From: Cyclobacteriaceae bacterium
GTDB lineage: Bacteria; Bacteroidota; Bacteroidia; Cytophagales; Cyclobacteriaceae
Direction: 5' to 3'
Assembly: GCA_016787755.1 (NCBI GenBank)
Contig: JAEUUA010000005.1
Location: 62,001-126,000, forward strand
DNA: 64,000 nucleotides
Part shown: piece after piece, positions 18,903-28,000 of the stretch
Numbering within the stretch: position 1 is the stretch's first letter
How the letters are laid out: each line of letters begins with the position of its first letter
The notes under the pieces: generated by a model
The model's input: only the letters and a program-made list of their open reading frames with translations
Databases searched by the model: none
Told to the model about the DNA's origin: nothing
Translations under genes and position numbers: made by a program

Positions 18903-19742
18903 CTACTTGTACTCCAATTTTGCCTTTTTATACTCACCCAGAATATTCAAGTTCTTCACCTGTCTTAAGACTTCCTGAATAGCAACATCATAACTTTTCC
19001 TTCTTTTCCACTCTACGTCTATGTGAATAGAGTACTCACTAGGTTTACCTATGATTGGGATAGATTGAATCTTAGAGAGATTAATACTATTATCTTTGAA
19101 CGTCATCAGTGCATCGGCAAGACTTCCTACTTCATTAGCCACTTCAAAACTTAAGGAAGCTTTATTACTATCTGTTGTTGCCTTGATTTTTTTTGCTAAA
19201 ATCAAAAATCGGGTAAAGTTCTTTTTATGCGTTTCAATTCGCTTTTCTAAAATAGCCAAACCGAATTTTTTAGCTGCCTGTTCATTGGCAATGGCCCCGG
19301 TGGTTTTTAATTTTCCCTCCTTCACTTTACGAGCCGACAAGGCCGTGTCATCACTTTCCATGATTTGAACACCATTCAATTTGTGTAAGTAATCTGAACA
19401 TTGGCGTATGGCCATCGGGTGCGATTCAATATGGGTGAGCTCTTTGAGTTGAACCCCCGGCATAACGAGCAAGTGCATATGAATAGGAAGATAAATTTCA
19501 CCAATAATTGAGAAATGATATTCCTGCAACAGAAAGTAATTTGGCAAAATGCTTCCCGCGATTGAGTTCTCAATAGCCATCACGGCATAGGCTGCTTCGC
19601 CTTTCTTTAGTGATTCGCATAGACGATGAAATGAAAGACATTCAATAGTTTGAATGGGCTCTTGAAAATAGGTGAGCGCAGCCACTTCATGAAAGCTGGT
19701 AGCTATTCCCTGGATGGCAACCTTTAACTTCTTCTTACTCAT
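18903..19742 (-). CDS. pheA: Prephenate dehydratase
   Basis: About 279 residues from the ATG at 19742; the open frame begins three codons earlier at a TTG, which I reject. It converts prephenate to phenylpyruvate. The PDT domain shows 'AIENSIAGS', 'IESHPMAIRQC' and the catalytic TRF motif at residues 177-179 (NFTRFLIL). A C-terminal ACT domain from about residue 200 (KASLSFEVANEVGSLADAL, PSEYSIHIDVEW) would bind Phe for feedback inhibition. The usual N-terminal GxxGTFSE-like motif is altered to 'GIATSFHEVAA'. First structural gene of the Phe/Tyr operon; a terminator hairpin and an aromatic leader peptide lie immediately upstream. Confidence 0.93.
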   Translation of the reverse strand: MSKKKLKVAIQGIATSFHEVAALTYFQEPIQTIECLSFHRLCESLKKGEAAYAVMAIENSIAGSILPNYFLLQEYHFSIIGEIYLPIHMHLLVMPGVQLKELTHIESHPMAIRQCSDYLHKLNGVQIMESDDTALSARKVKEGKLKTTGAIANEQAAKKFGLAILEKRIETHKKNFTRFLILAKKIKATTDSNKASLSFEVANEVGSLADALMTFKDNSINLSKIQSIPIIGKPSEYSIHIDVEWKRRKSYDVAIQEVLRQVKNLNILGEYKKAKLEYK

Positions 19743-19764
19743 ACTTTTCAAAACGGGTTCAAAT

Positions 19765-19794
19765 AAAAAGTCCCCCGAAGGCGGGGGACTTTTT
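19765..19794 (-). terminator. Attenuator terminator in the pheA leader
   Basis: On the minus strand a 13-base-pair perfect stem (AAAAAGTCCCCCG with CGGGGGACTTTTT) closes a CCTT loop. The 3' arm ends in five T and continues into TATTT. It sits 23 bases before the pheA ATG, inside the transcript leader, so it can only act as an attenuator for minus-strand transcription; on the plus strand it could equally terminate. Its 5' arm has a seven-base complement upstream at 19840-19846. Confidence 0.85.
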
Positions 19795-19818
19795 TGAGTT
19801 TCTTTGTCTTATTTTCAT

Positions 19819-19893
19819 TCAACAAACCGATTCCCTTTCAAGTCCCTCGCAGGATTGATAAAAGAAGTAAAAATAAAATCGGTTGCTGTTCAT
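19819..19893 (-). CDS. Aromatic leader peptide controlling the pheA operon
   Basis: 24-codon frame with ATG at 19893 and TGA at 19819. Residues 6-12 are FYFYFFY, encoded by seven consecutive Phe/Tyr codons (TTT TAT TTT TAC TTC TTT TAT), after MNSNR. An AGAGAG purine run abuts the start. It stops about 25 bases before the terminator hairpin stem. By the trp/phe attenuation model, starvation for charged tRNA-Phe or tRNA-Tyr would stall the ribosome on this run and allow readthrough into pheA-aminotransferase-tyrA-DAHP synthase. The peptide itself probably has no other function. The sequence evidence is strong; translation and regulation are inferred. Confidence 0.8.
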   Translation of the reverse strand: MNSNRFYFYFFYQSCEGLERESVC

Positions 19894-20026
19894 CTCTCTG
19901 TAATAATGGATTCGAAGAAAAACTAAAAATTCCGTATCTGCAAAAACAACTTATACTATTTTAAAAAAATCTATTATAACTAACCCTTGTTAGCAAGATT
20001 TGTGAGTAAACCTAGACAGTATTTCG

Positions 20027-20057
20027 TTGACCCACGCCATTGAATCTCCTATCTTTC
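20027..20057 (+). promoter_or_regulatory. Bacteroidetes-type promoter for the lipoprotein gene
   Basis: TTGA at 20027-20030 and TATCTTTC at 20050-20057, with 20 bases between TTG and TA, fit the Bacteroidetes -33/-7 arrangement. Transcription would begin about ten bases before the ATG at 20074. Assignment is from consensus only. Confidence 0.5.
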
Positions 20058-20073
20058 GATAAAGAAAGAAACG

Positions 20074-20520
20074 ATGAAAAACCTTAAAATCATATTCGTT
20101 ATTGGCTTGTTTGCATTGACTGCCTGCTCTAAAACCGGAGAGCAGGATAACTCTGAACCCGATACCTTAAGCGAGGAAAGTCCTAATCAAGCTCTGTATG
20201 ATCAGGTAATGGATGTGCATGATGAAGTAATGCCCCGAATGGACGAACTCATGAAACTCAAGCGCCAATTACAAGAAAAGATAGCCAACACACCTGACAT
20301 GGTAGTTGAAAAGAAACAACAGATGGAGAAAATGATCTCCAACTTAGACTCGGCCAGCACGGCCATGATGAATTGGATGCATGCGTTTAACCCGCTGCCA
20401 GATTCGGTAGATCAGGAGAAAGCCCGTGAATATTTGGAATCAGAAATGGAGCGAATCAGAAAAGTGAAGAGCTTGATTTCCGAAACGATTGACAAGGCAA
20501 AAGAAGAGACCCGTAATTAG
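20074..20520 (+). CDS. Lipoprotein with coiled-coil region, function unknown
   Basis: 148 residues. A lipoprotein signal (FALTACSK, lipobox LTAC, Cys18) would anchor it by lipid after signal peptidase II cleavage. The mature part is acidic and then strongly helical with heptad-like Leu/Met/Ile spacing (MDELMKLKRQLQEKI; SEMERIRKVKSLISETIDKA), implying a coiled coil. Similar Bacteroidetes proteins are often loosely named viral A-type inclusion proteins, which I consider uninformative. It is a single plus-strand gene convergent with the SET gene, 33 bases apart, and has its own promoter. Confidence 0.8.
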   Translation: MKNLKIIFVIGLFALTACSKTGEQDNSEPDTLSEESPNQALYDQVMDVHDEVMPRMDELMKLKRQLQEKIANTPDMVVEKKQQMEKMISNLDSASTAMMNWMHAFNPLPDSVDQEKAREYLESEMERIRKVKSLISETIDKAKEETRN

Positions 20521-20553
20521 TTGGGGAGATGTACCTATGACTAAAATCCTTTA

Positions 20554-21054
20554 CTACTTCCTGGATTTTTGCCGCTTAGAAGCCTTATGATGTGGTAGTT
20601 CATCTTTTGGTTTTTTACCTGCATTCTCCCTATTCTTTTGCTCCAGGCGGATGTTGTAACGAATCGCTCGCCAATACTCAGCACCATACCCTACCAAAAT
20701 TTCTGAACCTGCCGCAATGTCTTTTGAAGCTTCAATGTAACACCGCTTCTTCTCGGTAACGTATTCAGAGTTGTTCGTCACACCTTTCACACGAGCAATA
20801 CCTTTGGCATCATTCGCATAATGAGCAACACCTTTCTTGGTTTGCCAGGCGTCAATACAATACTGATTATTAAAGTGAAACACATAGCCATTACGATCAT
20901 CGGCCATTGCCTCCACCTGCTTCCAGGTAACGATCTTACCTTTATACTCGACAATACGAGTCCCCTTGGGTATAAATACTTTCGTGAATAATCCTTTACC
21001 AGCTCCCGGAAGAACTGACTTCTTAACAACTAGTTTCTTTTCGAGTAGCGCCAT
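20554..21054 (-). CDS. SET-domain protein (putative lysine methyltransferase)
   Basis: 166 residues. The SET fold motifs are visible in order: 'SVLPGAGKGLFTKVFIPKGTRIVEYKG' as the SET N-terminal strand, 'VTNNSEYV' in place of the NHS/NHxCxPN motif near residue 95, then 'IAAGSEILVGYGAEYW' for the Tyr-containing C-terminal motif. A basic Lys/Arg-rich tail (residues 145-166) could bind nucleic acid or ribosomal proteins. No pre-SET or post-SET zinc cysteines are seen. SET proteins of this size in bacteria are predicted protein methyltransferases with mostly unknown targets; proximity to ribosomal protein genes is suggestive only. It lies downstream of the rpsJ terminator, so it is probably transcribed separately. 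Confidence 0.85.
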   Translation of the reverse strand: MALLEKKLVVKKSVLPGAGKGLFTKVFIPKGTRIVEYKGKIVTWKQVEAMADDRNGYVFHFNNQYCIDAWQTKKGVAHYANDAKGIARVKGVTNNSEYVTEKKRCYIEASKDIAAGSEILVGYGAEYWRAIRYNIRLEQKNRENAGKKPKDELPHHKASKRQKSRK

Positions 21055-21132
21055 ATTTGGCTGCGAAGTTAACCTAAAATACTAATTGCAACAGGTTAAG
21101 ATCTTGTCATCTCGTACGAAATGATGCCCCAT

Positions 21133-21155
21133 AAAAAAAGCACCTGAAGAGGTGC
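21133..21155 (-). terminator. Intrinsic terminator after rpsJ
   Basis: On the minus strand GCACCT, CTTC loop, AGGTGC is followed by seven T. It lies about 30 bases after the rpsJ stop and ends the rpsL-rpsG-fusA-rpsJ transcript before the SET gene. Confidence 0.75.
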
Positions 21156-21183
21156 CTTATTTGAAAATAACGTTCATCAATTT

Positions 21184-21489
21184 CTAGACCTTAATCTCAA
21201 CATCAACCCCACTGGGTAACTCAAGTTTCATCAGCGCATCAACTGTTTTTGCGCTGTTTGAATAGATGTCTACTAACCGCTTATACGTACACAATTGAAA
21301 TTGCTCACGCGATTTCTTGTTTACGTGTGGTGAACGCAGCACCGTAAATTTTTCCTTTTCTGTAGGAAGTGGAATGGGTCCGCTTACTACAGCACCTGTC
21401 GCCTTTACTGCGCGCACAATTTTTTCAGAAGACTTATCAACCAAATTATGGTCGTAGGACTTTAGCTTAATTCTGATTTTCTGATTCAT
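21184..21489 (-). CDS. rpsJ: 30S ribosomal protein S10
   Basis: 101 residues, the normal length for S10 (NusE), which sits in the 30S head and also joins NusB in antitermination. Conserved '[14 protein letters not shown]', '[28 protein letters not shown]' and 'LVDIYS' are present. It follows fusA by 22 bases as the last gene of the str operon. The rest of the S10 ribosomal cluster (rplC onwards) does not follow; a terminator and the SET gene come next. Confidence 0.98.
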   Translation of the reverse strand: MNQKIRIKLKSYDHNLVDKSSEKIVRAVKATGAVVSGPIPLPTEKEKFTVLRSPHVNKKSREQFQLCTYKRLVDIYSNSAKTVDALMKLELPSGVDVEIKV

Positions 21490-21511
21490 AATCTAAACGT
21501 CTTTTAGATAT

Positions 21512-23626
21512 TTATTTTGCGGCAACAGCGCCTTTTACTTCATCAATTACTTTATCCGCCAAGTTCTTAGGAACCGGTGCGTAGTGTGAAAATGTTAAGG
21601 TTGCAGATGCACGACCTGAAGTGATTGTTCTCAAATCAGTTACGTATCCAAACAACTCAGATAACGGAACGTCTGCTTTAATTACCTGAGCACCACCACG
21701 CGTATCCATTCCCTTCATGATTCCTCTTCTTCTGTTCAAGTCACCCGTTACAGAGCCCGTGTACTCATCCGGAGAAATTACTTCTACACCCATGATTGGT
21801 TCAAGAAGTTGAGGTCCGCACTTTTTTGCAGCTTCTTTAAATCCAATACGAGCTGCCAATTCAAATGAAAGTGAATCTGAATCCACGTCATGGTATGAAC
21901 CATGGAACAACCTTACTTTCATTGAATCGATTGGATAACCGGCCAATGGACCGTTTACCATCGCTTGCTCAAATCCTTTCTGAACCGATGGAATAAATTC
22001 GCGAGGAATAACACCACCTACAATATCATTTACAAACTCAAGACCTGGCTTATCTTCAGGGCCTAACACACGGGGTCCCATTTCAAATACGATATCGGCA
22101 AACTTACCGCGACCACCCGTCTGTTTCTTGTATTGTTCTTTGTGCTCTACTGACTTAGTCAATGCTTCTTTGTAAGCAACTTGAGGAGCACCTTGGTTAA
22201 TCTCAACTTTGAACTCGCGTCTTAGGCGGTCAATAATAATCTCCAGGTGTAATTCGCCCATACCACGTAAAATAACCTGCCCAGTTTCCTGATCCGTATT
22301 TACGCGCAAGGTTGGATCTTCTTCTACCAATTTAGAAATAGCCATACCCAACTTATCGGCATCAGCTTGCTTCTTAGGCTCAATTGCATACCCGATAACT
22401 GGTTCAGGAAATACCATGGATTCTAGTACAACCAATCGTTTTTCATCGCAAAGTGTATCGCCCGTCTTAATATCTTTGAACCCTACCACGGCACCAATAT
22501 CTCCGGCAGGAAGTCTCTCTACTTGATTTTGCTTATTAGCATGCATTTGGAATACACGCGAAATTCTTTCCTTTTGTCCTGAACGGGTATTATGAATGTA
22601 GGAACCTGATTCCAACACACCTGAATAGGCGCGAACAAAACATAAACGACCTACAAACGGATCGGTTGCAATTTTAAATGCAAGACCAACGAATGGCTCA
22701 TCAATGTTGGGACGAATTTCAACTTCTTCATCCGTATCCGGATTAGTACCAATAATAACATCCTTGTCCATCGGTGAAGGAAGAAGTTCCATCACATAAT
22801 CCAACATGGTTTGAACTCCCTTATTCTTGAAAGATGAACCGCACACCATAGGAACAATCTTCATATCAATTGTTGCCTTGCGAAGCGCTGTTAAAATTTC
22901 AGCTTCCGAAATTGAATTAGGATCTTCAAAAAATTTCTCGATAAGCGTTTCGTCATATTCAGCTACCGCTTCCAACAACTTCTCACGATATTCAGCAGCC
23001 TCCTCAACCATATCCTCTGGAATAGGAATTTCTGTAAAAGTCATTCCTTTGTCTGTTTCATTCCAAATGATACCGCGGTTGTTAATCAAATCTACAACCC
23101 CCTTAAAATTTTCTTCAGCACCGATGGGCAATTGAAGCGCAACCGCCTTACTCCCTAACTTCTCTTTCACCTGTTTACAAACGCCCAAGAAGTCTGCGCC
23201 CGAACGATCCATTTTATTAACGAATCCAATACGAGCAACTTTGTAGTTGTCTGCTAAACGCCAGTTTGTTTCTGATTGAGGCTCAACACCATCCACTGAA
23301 CTGAAAAGAAAAACTAATCCATCCAATACACGAAGCGAACGATTTACCTCAACGGTAAAATCAACGTGACCAGGAGTATCGATAATGTTAACGTGATATT
23401 CGTTTTTGCGATAGGTCCAATGAACCGTAGTAGCGGCTGAAGTGATCGTTATCCCACGCTCCTGCTCTTGCGCCATCCAGTCCATGGTAGCCGCGCCTTC
23501 ATGCACCTCACCAATCTTATGGTTTACACCAGCATAATAAAGAATGCGCTCAGTGGTGGTAGTTTTACCTGCGTCAATATGAGCTGCAATACCAATATTT
23601 CTGGTGAATCTTAAATCTCTTGCCAT
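21512..23626 (-). CDS. fusA: Elongation factor G
   Basis: 704-residue translational GTPase that drives translocation and, with RRF, ribosome recycling. The P-loop [12 protein letters not shown] is at residues 16-27, switch II 'DTPGHVDF' near 85, and 'NKMDR' near 140. Domains II-V follow, including '[10 protein letters not shown]' and '[13 protein letters not shown]' of domain IV/V. Full length with no truncation. It is located between rpsG (6-base gap) and rpsJ, the usual str operon position. Whether it is the only EF-G copy cannot be told from this window. Confidence 0.98.
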   Translation of the reverse strand: MARDLRFTRNIGIAAHIDAGKTTTTERILYYAGVNHKIGEVHEGAATMDWMAQEQERGITITSAATTVHWTYRKNEYHVNIIDTPGHVDFTVEVNRSLRVLDGLVFLFSSVDGVEPQSETNWRLADNYKVARIGFVNKMDRSGADFLGVCKQVKEKLGSKAVALQLPIGAEENFKGVVDLINNRGIIWNETDKGMTFTEIPIPEDMVEEAAEYREKLLEAVAEYDETLIEKFFEDPNSISEAEILTALRKATIDMKIVPMVCGSSFKNKGVQTMLDYVMELLPSPMDKDVIIGTNPDTDEEVEIRPNIDEPFVGLAFKIATDPFVGRLCFVRAYSGVLESGSYIHNTRSGQKERISRVFQMHANKQNQVERLPAGDIGAVVGFKDIKTGDTLCDEKRLVVLESMVFPEPVIGYAIEPKKQADADKLGMAISKLVEEDPTLRVNTDQETGQVILRGMGELHLEIIIDRLRREFKVEINQGAPQVAYKEALTKSVEHKEQYKKQTGGRGKFADIVFEMGPRVLGPEDKPGLEFVNDIVGGVIPREFIPSVQKGFEQAMVNGPLAGYPIDSMKVRLFHGSYHDVDSDSLSFELAARIGFKEAAKKCGPQLLEPIMGVEVISPDEYTGSVTGDLNRRRGIMKGMDTRGGAQVIKADVPLSELFGYVTDLRTITSGRASATLTFSHYAPVPKNLADKVIDEVKGAVAAK

Positions 23627-23632
23627 TTGGAA

Positions 23633-24103
23633 TTAGAATCTGAAATGAGAAAATGCCTTGTTCGCCTCTGCCATCCGGTGTGTGTCATCCTTCTTTTTGA
23701 TAGCAGCACCTTCTCCTTTTGAAGCAGCAATAATTTCAGCCGCCAACTTATCCATCATAGTCTTTTCACCACGTGCACGTGAATAATCGATTAGCCATTT
23801 GATGGTAAGGTTCACTTTACGCTCAGGGCGGATTTCAACCGGAACCTGAAAAGTAGCACCACCCACCCTGCGGCTTTTTACTTCCACAGCTGGCATAACA
23901 TTGTTCATAGCGCGCTTCCACACTTCAAGGCCTGGCTCGCCACCCACCTTTTTTTCAACTTGCTCAATGGCATCATAAAAAATGTTGTAGGCAACACTCT
24001 TCTTGCCTTCTTCCATCATGTAATTCACAAACTTGGTTACTAATGTATCTCCAAATTTTGGGTCAGGAAGTAAATATCTTTTCTTGGGTTTCGACTTTCT
24101 CAT
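23633..24103 (-). CDS. rpsG: 30S ribosomal protein S7
   Basis: 156 residues, as in most bacteria. It begins [19 protein letters not shown] and contains '[16 protein letters not shown]' and '[16 protein letters not shown]'. S7 initiates assembly of the 30S head around the 3' domain of 16S rRNA and in E. coli autoregulates the str operon. It follows rpsL by eight bases and precedes fusA by six. Confidence 0.98.
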   Translation of the reverse strand: MRKSKPKKRYLLPDPKFGDTLVTKFVNYMMEEGKKSVAYNIFYDAIEQVEKKVGGEPGLEVWKRAMNNVMPAVEVKSRRVGGATFQVPVEIRPERKVNLTIKWLIDYSRARGEKTMMDKLAAEIIAASKGEGAAIKKKDDTHRMAEANKAFSHFRF

Positions 24104-24111
24104 AGCTCAAC

Positions 24112-24534
24112 TTATTTTTTTCCTTTAGCAGGGGCTCCTTTTGCAGCAGGAGCTGCAGCACCAGCCTTAGGTCTCTTAGCACCATATTTAGAACGGCTTT
24201 GTAGGCGACCGCTAACACCTGAAGTATCCAACGCACCGCGAACGATGTGATAACGTACTCCCGGAAGGTCTTTTACCCTACCACCACGAATTAGCACAAT
24301 AGAGTGCTCCTGAAGATTGTGGCCTTCTCCCGGAATATATGCATTCACCTCTTTTTGATTTGTCAGGCGAACACGTGCCACTTTACGCATGGCCGAATTT
24401 GGCTTTTTTGGAGTGGTTGTATACACACGAGTACACACACCTCTGCGCTGTGGACATGAATCAAGGGCTGGAGATTTTGACTTAAACGTCAATTTCTTCC
24501 GTCCTTTTCTTACAAGTTGCTGAATGGTAGGCAT
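24112..24534 (-). CDS. rpsL: 30S ribosomal protein S12
   Basis: 140 residues: the universal S12 core ([44 protein letters not shown], '[17 protein letters not shown]') followed by an Ala/Lys/Gly-rich tail of about 16 residues, commonly seen in Bacteroidetes. The Lys residues near 43 and 88, where streptomycin-resistance changes arise, appear unsubstituted. First gene of the str operon; a promoter lies 39-70 bases upstream. Confidence 0.98.
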   Translation of the reverse strand: MPTIQQLVRKGRKKLTFKSKSPALDSCPQRRGVCTRVYTTTPKKPNSAMRKVARVRLTNQKEVNAYIPGEGHNLQEHSIVLIRGGRVKDLPGVRYHIVRGALDTSGVSGRLQSRSKYGAKRPKAGAAAPAAKGAPAKGKK

Positions 24535-24572
24535 TTATATTTTATTTATTAACCTTTCAAAATTAAGGACTG

Positions 24573-24604
24573 CAAAGGTATTTAAAGTAAAATAGGATGC
24601 AAAA
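24573..24604 (-). promoter_or_regulatory. Promoter of the rpsL-rpsG-fusA-rpsJ operon
   Basis: Read on the minus strand: TTTTG (24604-24600), a 19-base spacer, then TACCTTTG (24580-24573), a near-ideal Bacteroidetes -33/-7 promoter. The leader to the rpsL ATG would be about 30 bases. The -7 box and the following CAGTCC are identical to the promoter before tRNA-Trp. Confidence 0.75.
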
Positions 24605-24655
24605 CCTTGTTTAAAGAATTTTATTCCCCATAACCACCTAAACCTTGATTTTAGC

Positions 24656-24979
24656 CTAGGCTTCACCAATTGTGCCCCCAAAATTCATTGGAAATTGAGG
24701 AGCCTCGTTGGTTTGCTTTATCGGGCCGAAAGTAGCCTCATACTTACTGATATTATCTTTTAATGCCGAAAGTAGTCTTTTAGCGTGCTCCGGAGTGATA
24801 ATTACCCTTGCCTTAACTCTGGCTTTGGGAACTCCTGGCATCAGCCGAATAAAATCGATCACAAACTCGCTGTTTGAGTGCGCGATCATTGCCAGATTAG
24901 AATAGATACCTTCTGCTATTTCCTCAGATAATTCAATATTAATCTGATTTTGCTGGGGGGTGTTTTTAGTTTCTGCCAT
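24656..24979 (-). CDS. DUF3467-family protein
   Basis: 107 residues matching the small DUF3467 family by its core 'IELSEEIAEGIYSNLAMIAHSNSEFVIDF', 'PGVPKARVKARVIITPEHAKRLL' and 'ALKDNISKYEATFG'. The molecular role is not known to me. It lies between rpoC and rpsL on the same strand, a placement shared by other Bacteroidetes, which hints at a link to transcription or translation. An 87-base gap holding a hairpin separates it from rpoC. Confidence 0.85.
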   Translation of the reverse strand: MAETKNTPQQNQINIELSEEIAEGIYSNLAMIAHSNSEFVIDFIRLMPGVPKARVKARVIITPEHAKRLLSALKDNISKYEATFGPIKQTNEAPQFPMNFGGTIGEA

Positions 24980-25011
24980 GGTAAATTTAATTTTCGGTTA
25001 GCCAATAAAGT

Positions 25012-25043
25012 CAATTAGCCAATGGGTTTCCATCGGCTAATTG
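25012..25043. repeat. Hairpin in the rpoC-DUF3467 gap
   Basis: CAATTAGCCAATGG and CCATCGGCTAATTG form a 14-base-pair stem with one mismatch and a four-base loop. No T tract follows on the minus strand, so it does not look like a classical terminator. It may be a dispersed palindrome or an RNA processing site. Confidence 0.55.
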
Positions 25044-25066
25044 ATAATTGGTAATTGACAAATCAA

Positions 25067-28000
25067 TTAGTCTGCTAATTCTCTTTCTTTTGATTTACGT
25101 TCAGGAGCTTCCACCAATCGTTGGTATTCTTCTTCTGAATTTACAATCATATCATTAAGCCTTCTTTGGCCAGTACCTGCCGGGATCAAATGTCCAACAA
25201 TCACATTTTCTTTTAATCCCACCAACTGATCAGCCTTACCACGTATAGCAGCCTCACTCAACACTTTAGTAGTTTCCTGGAACGATGCCGCAGACAACCA
25301 GCTTTCAGTTTTCAAAGACGCTTGTGTGATACCTTGAAGAGTTGGTCTTGATACGGCAGAAAGTGCATCACGAACTTCAGCTACTTTCTGATCCTTTCTC
25401 TTCAGTGAAGAGTTTTCATCTCTCAATTCGCGAGGACTAACGATTTGCCCAACTTTGAATCGTTGAGAGTCTCCTGGTTCCATAACAATCTTCTTGTCAA
25501 GAACGCGATCATTCTCCTCACGGAATTCAAACTTATCCACATACTCACCAGGCAAGAAGGTTGTATCACCAGAATCGATGATTTCAACTTTTTGCATCAT
25601 CTGACTTACGATACACTCAATATGCTTATCGTTAATCTTTACACCTTGTAAGCGATACACTTCCTGAATTTCATTTACCAAATACTCCTGCACGGCAGTG
25701 GGTCCTTTGATGGAAAGAATATCAGAAGGTGTAATAGCACCATCCGACAGTGGTTGGCCAGCTTTCACAAAGTCATTATCCTGCACAAGTATGTGCTTAG
25801 ACAATGGCACTAAGTAACGCTTCTGAACACCATCCTTAGATTCGATAAAGATTTCACGATTACCACGCTTGATACCCCCATAGGTAACCACTCCATCAAT
25901 TTCACTTACAACAGCTGGGTTAGATGGATTACGCGCTTCAAACAATTCTGTTACCCGAGGAAGACCTCCCGTAATATCGCGAGACTTACCCATGGTACGA
26001 GGAATCTTAGCCAACACCTGACCCGCCTTAATCTTCTCCCCTTCATCCACCGCTAAGTGAGCGCCTACTGGAATGTTATATCCCTTAGTTTCGTTTTTAC
26101 CTTTTACAATAATGGAAGGGTTCTTAGTCTTATCGCGCGTATCGGTAATTACCTTTTCACGGTGACCAGTTTGTTCATCTGATTCTTCCTTATAAGTAAT
26201 GCCTTCAATGATCGATTCGAATTCGATATCTCCGTCATATTCTGATAGAATTACCGCATTGTATGGATCCCAGAAACAAAGCTCCTCTCCTTTTTCAACT
26301 TTCTGACCATCCTTCACTTTTAAGAATGCACCGTAAGGAACGTTATTAGTAATCATCACGCGCTTCTCAGAATCAAGAATTCTGATTTCGCCTGTACGAC
26401 CCATTACAACTTTCACTTTTACATCATCCCGATCAGTAGTATCCACAGTTCTCACTGCTTCAAATTCAACTGTACCAGAGAACTTAGCTTTGATGTTTGC
26501 ATCTACCGCAATGTTAGAAGCAGTACCCCCCACGTGGAAAGTACGAAGTGTTAACTGAGTTCCCGGTTCACCGATAGACTGAGCTGCAATAACACCGACT
26601 GCTTCACCCGCTTGCACCATTTTACCGGTTGCTAAGTTTCTGCCATAACATTTTGCACAACCCCCCACTTTAGTTTCGCACGTAAGTACGGAACGAATTT
26701 CAACTTCCTCTATGCTAGTCTCCTCAATTAGTTTAGCAATCTCATCCGTGATTTCTTCATTGGCCGGACAGATTAATTCTTCTGTCAAGGGATCATAAAT
26801 ATCATGAACCGTTACACGACCCAGAATACGCTCAGCTAAAGGCTCAACAATGTCCTCGTTATCTTTTAGTGCAGTAACTTTCAATCCACGAAGTGTTCCG
26901 CAATCTTCTTCCGTTACAACAAGATCCTGAGCAACGTCAACAAGCCTGCGAGTTAAGTACCCAGCGTCCGCAGTTTTCAACGCTGTATCGGCAAGTCCTT
27001 TACGAGCACCGTGTGTGGAGATAAAGTACTCTAATACATCTAGTCCTTCTTTAAAGTTAGATAAGATCGGGTTTTCAATGATCGAACCCACTGAACCCGC
27101 AAGGTTCTTCTGAGGCTTCGCCATCAGACCGCGCATACCCCCCAACTGACGAATCTGCTCTCTTGAACCACGAGCACCCGAGTGCATCATCATGTAGATC
27201 GAGTTGAATCCTTGCTGATCTTCTTCCAACTGCTTCATCAGCGTATTGGTAAGCATGGTATTCGTACGAGTCCAGATATCAATCACCTGATTGTAACGCT
27301 CGTTATCCGTAATTAAACCCATCATGTAGTTGTTCCAAACTGAATCAACTTCTTTCTGAGCATCTTCTACTAATTTTTTCTTTTCAGCAGGCACTTTCAC
27401 ATCACCCAATCCCATTGACAACCCACCTTTGTAGGCCATCTGGAATCCTAACTCCTTAATCTCATCAAGGAACTTGGCGGTTTTAGCTTGTCCTGCCAAT
27501 TTATACACATCGGCAATAATGGTCTGAAGTTTCTTCTTTGTTAAAAGTTCATCAACATACCCAACCTCTGCCGGCATTACTTGATTGAAAATAACGCGAC
27601 CTGTTACCGTCTCAATCATTTTCGTTTCAAGCTGCTCATTCTTTTTATCACGAACCTTTGCACGTACTTTTATAATAGCGTGCTTTGAAAGCTTGCCTTC
27701 ATTATAGGCGATCACTACCTCTTCGGCTGAATAAAACCTCTTGCCTTCACCCAACTCTCCTTTTCTTCCTTTCGTCAGATAATAAAGTCCCAATACCATG
27801 TCCTGTGAAGGAACCGTAATAGGTGCTCCATTGGCTGGGTTCAAAATGTTGTGTGATGAAAGCATCAACACAGAAGCTTCAAGAATAGCTTCTTGTCCAA
27901 GTGGCACGTGAACCGCCATCTGGTCACCGTCAAAGTCAGCGTTAAACGCAGTACATACTAACGGGTGCAATTGAATCGCTTTTCCTTCAATCAACTTTGG

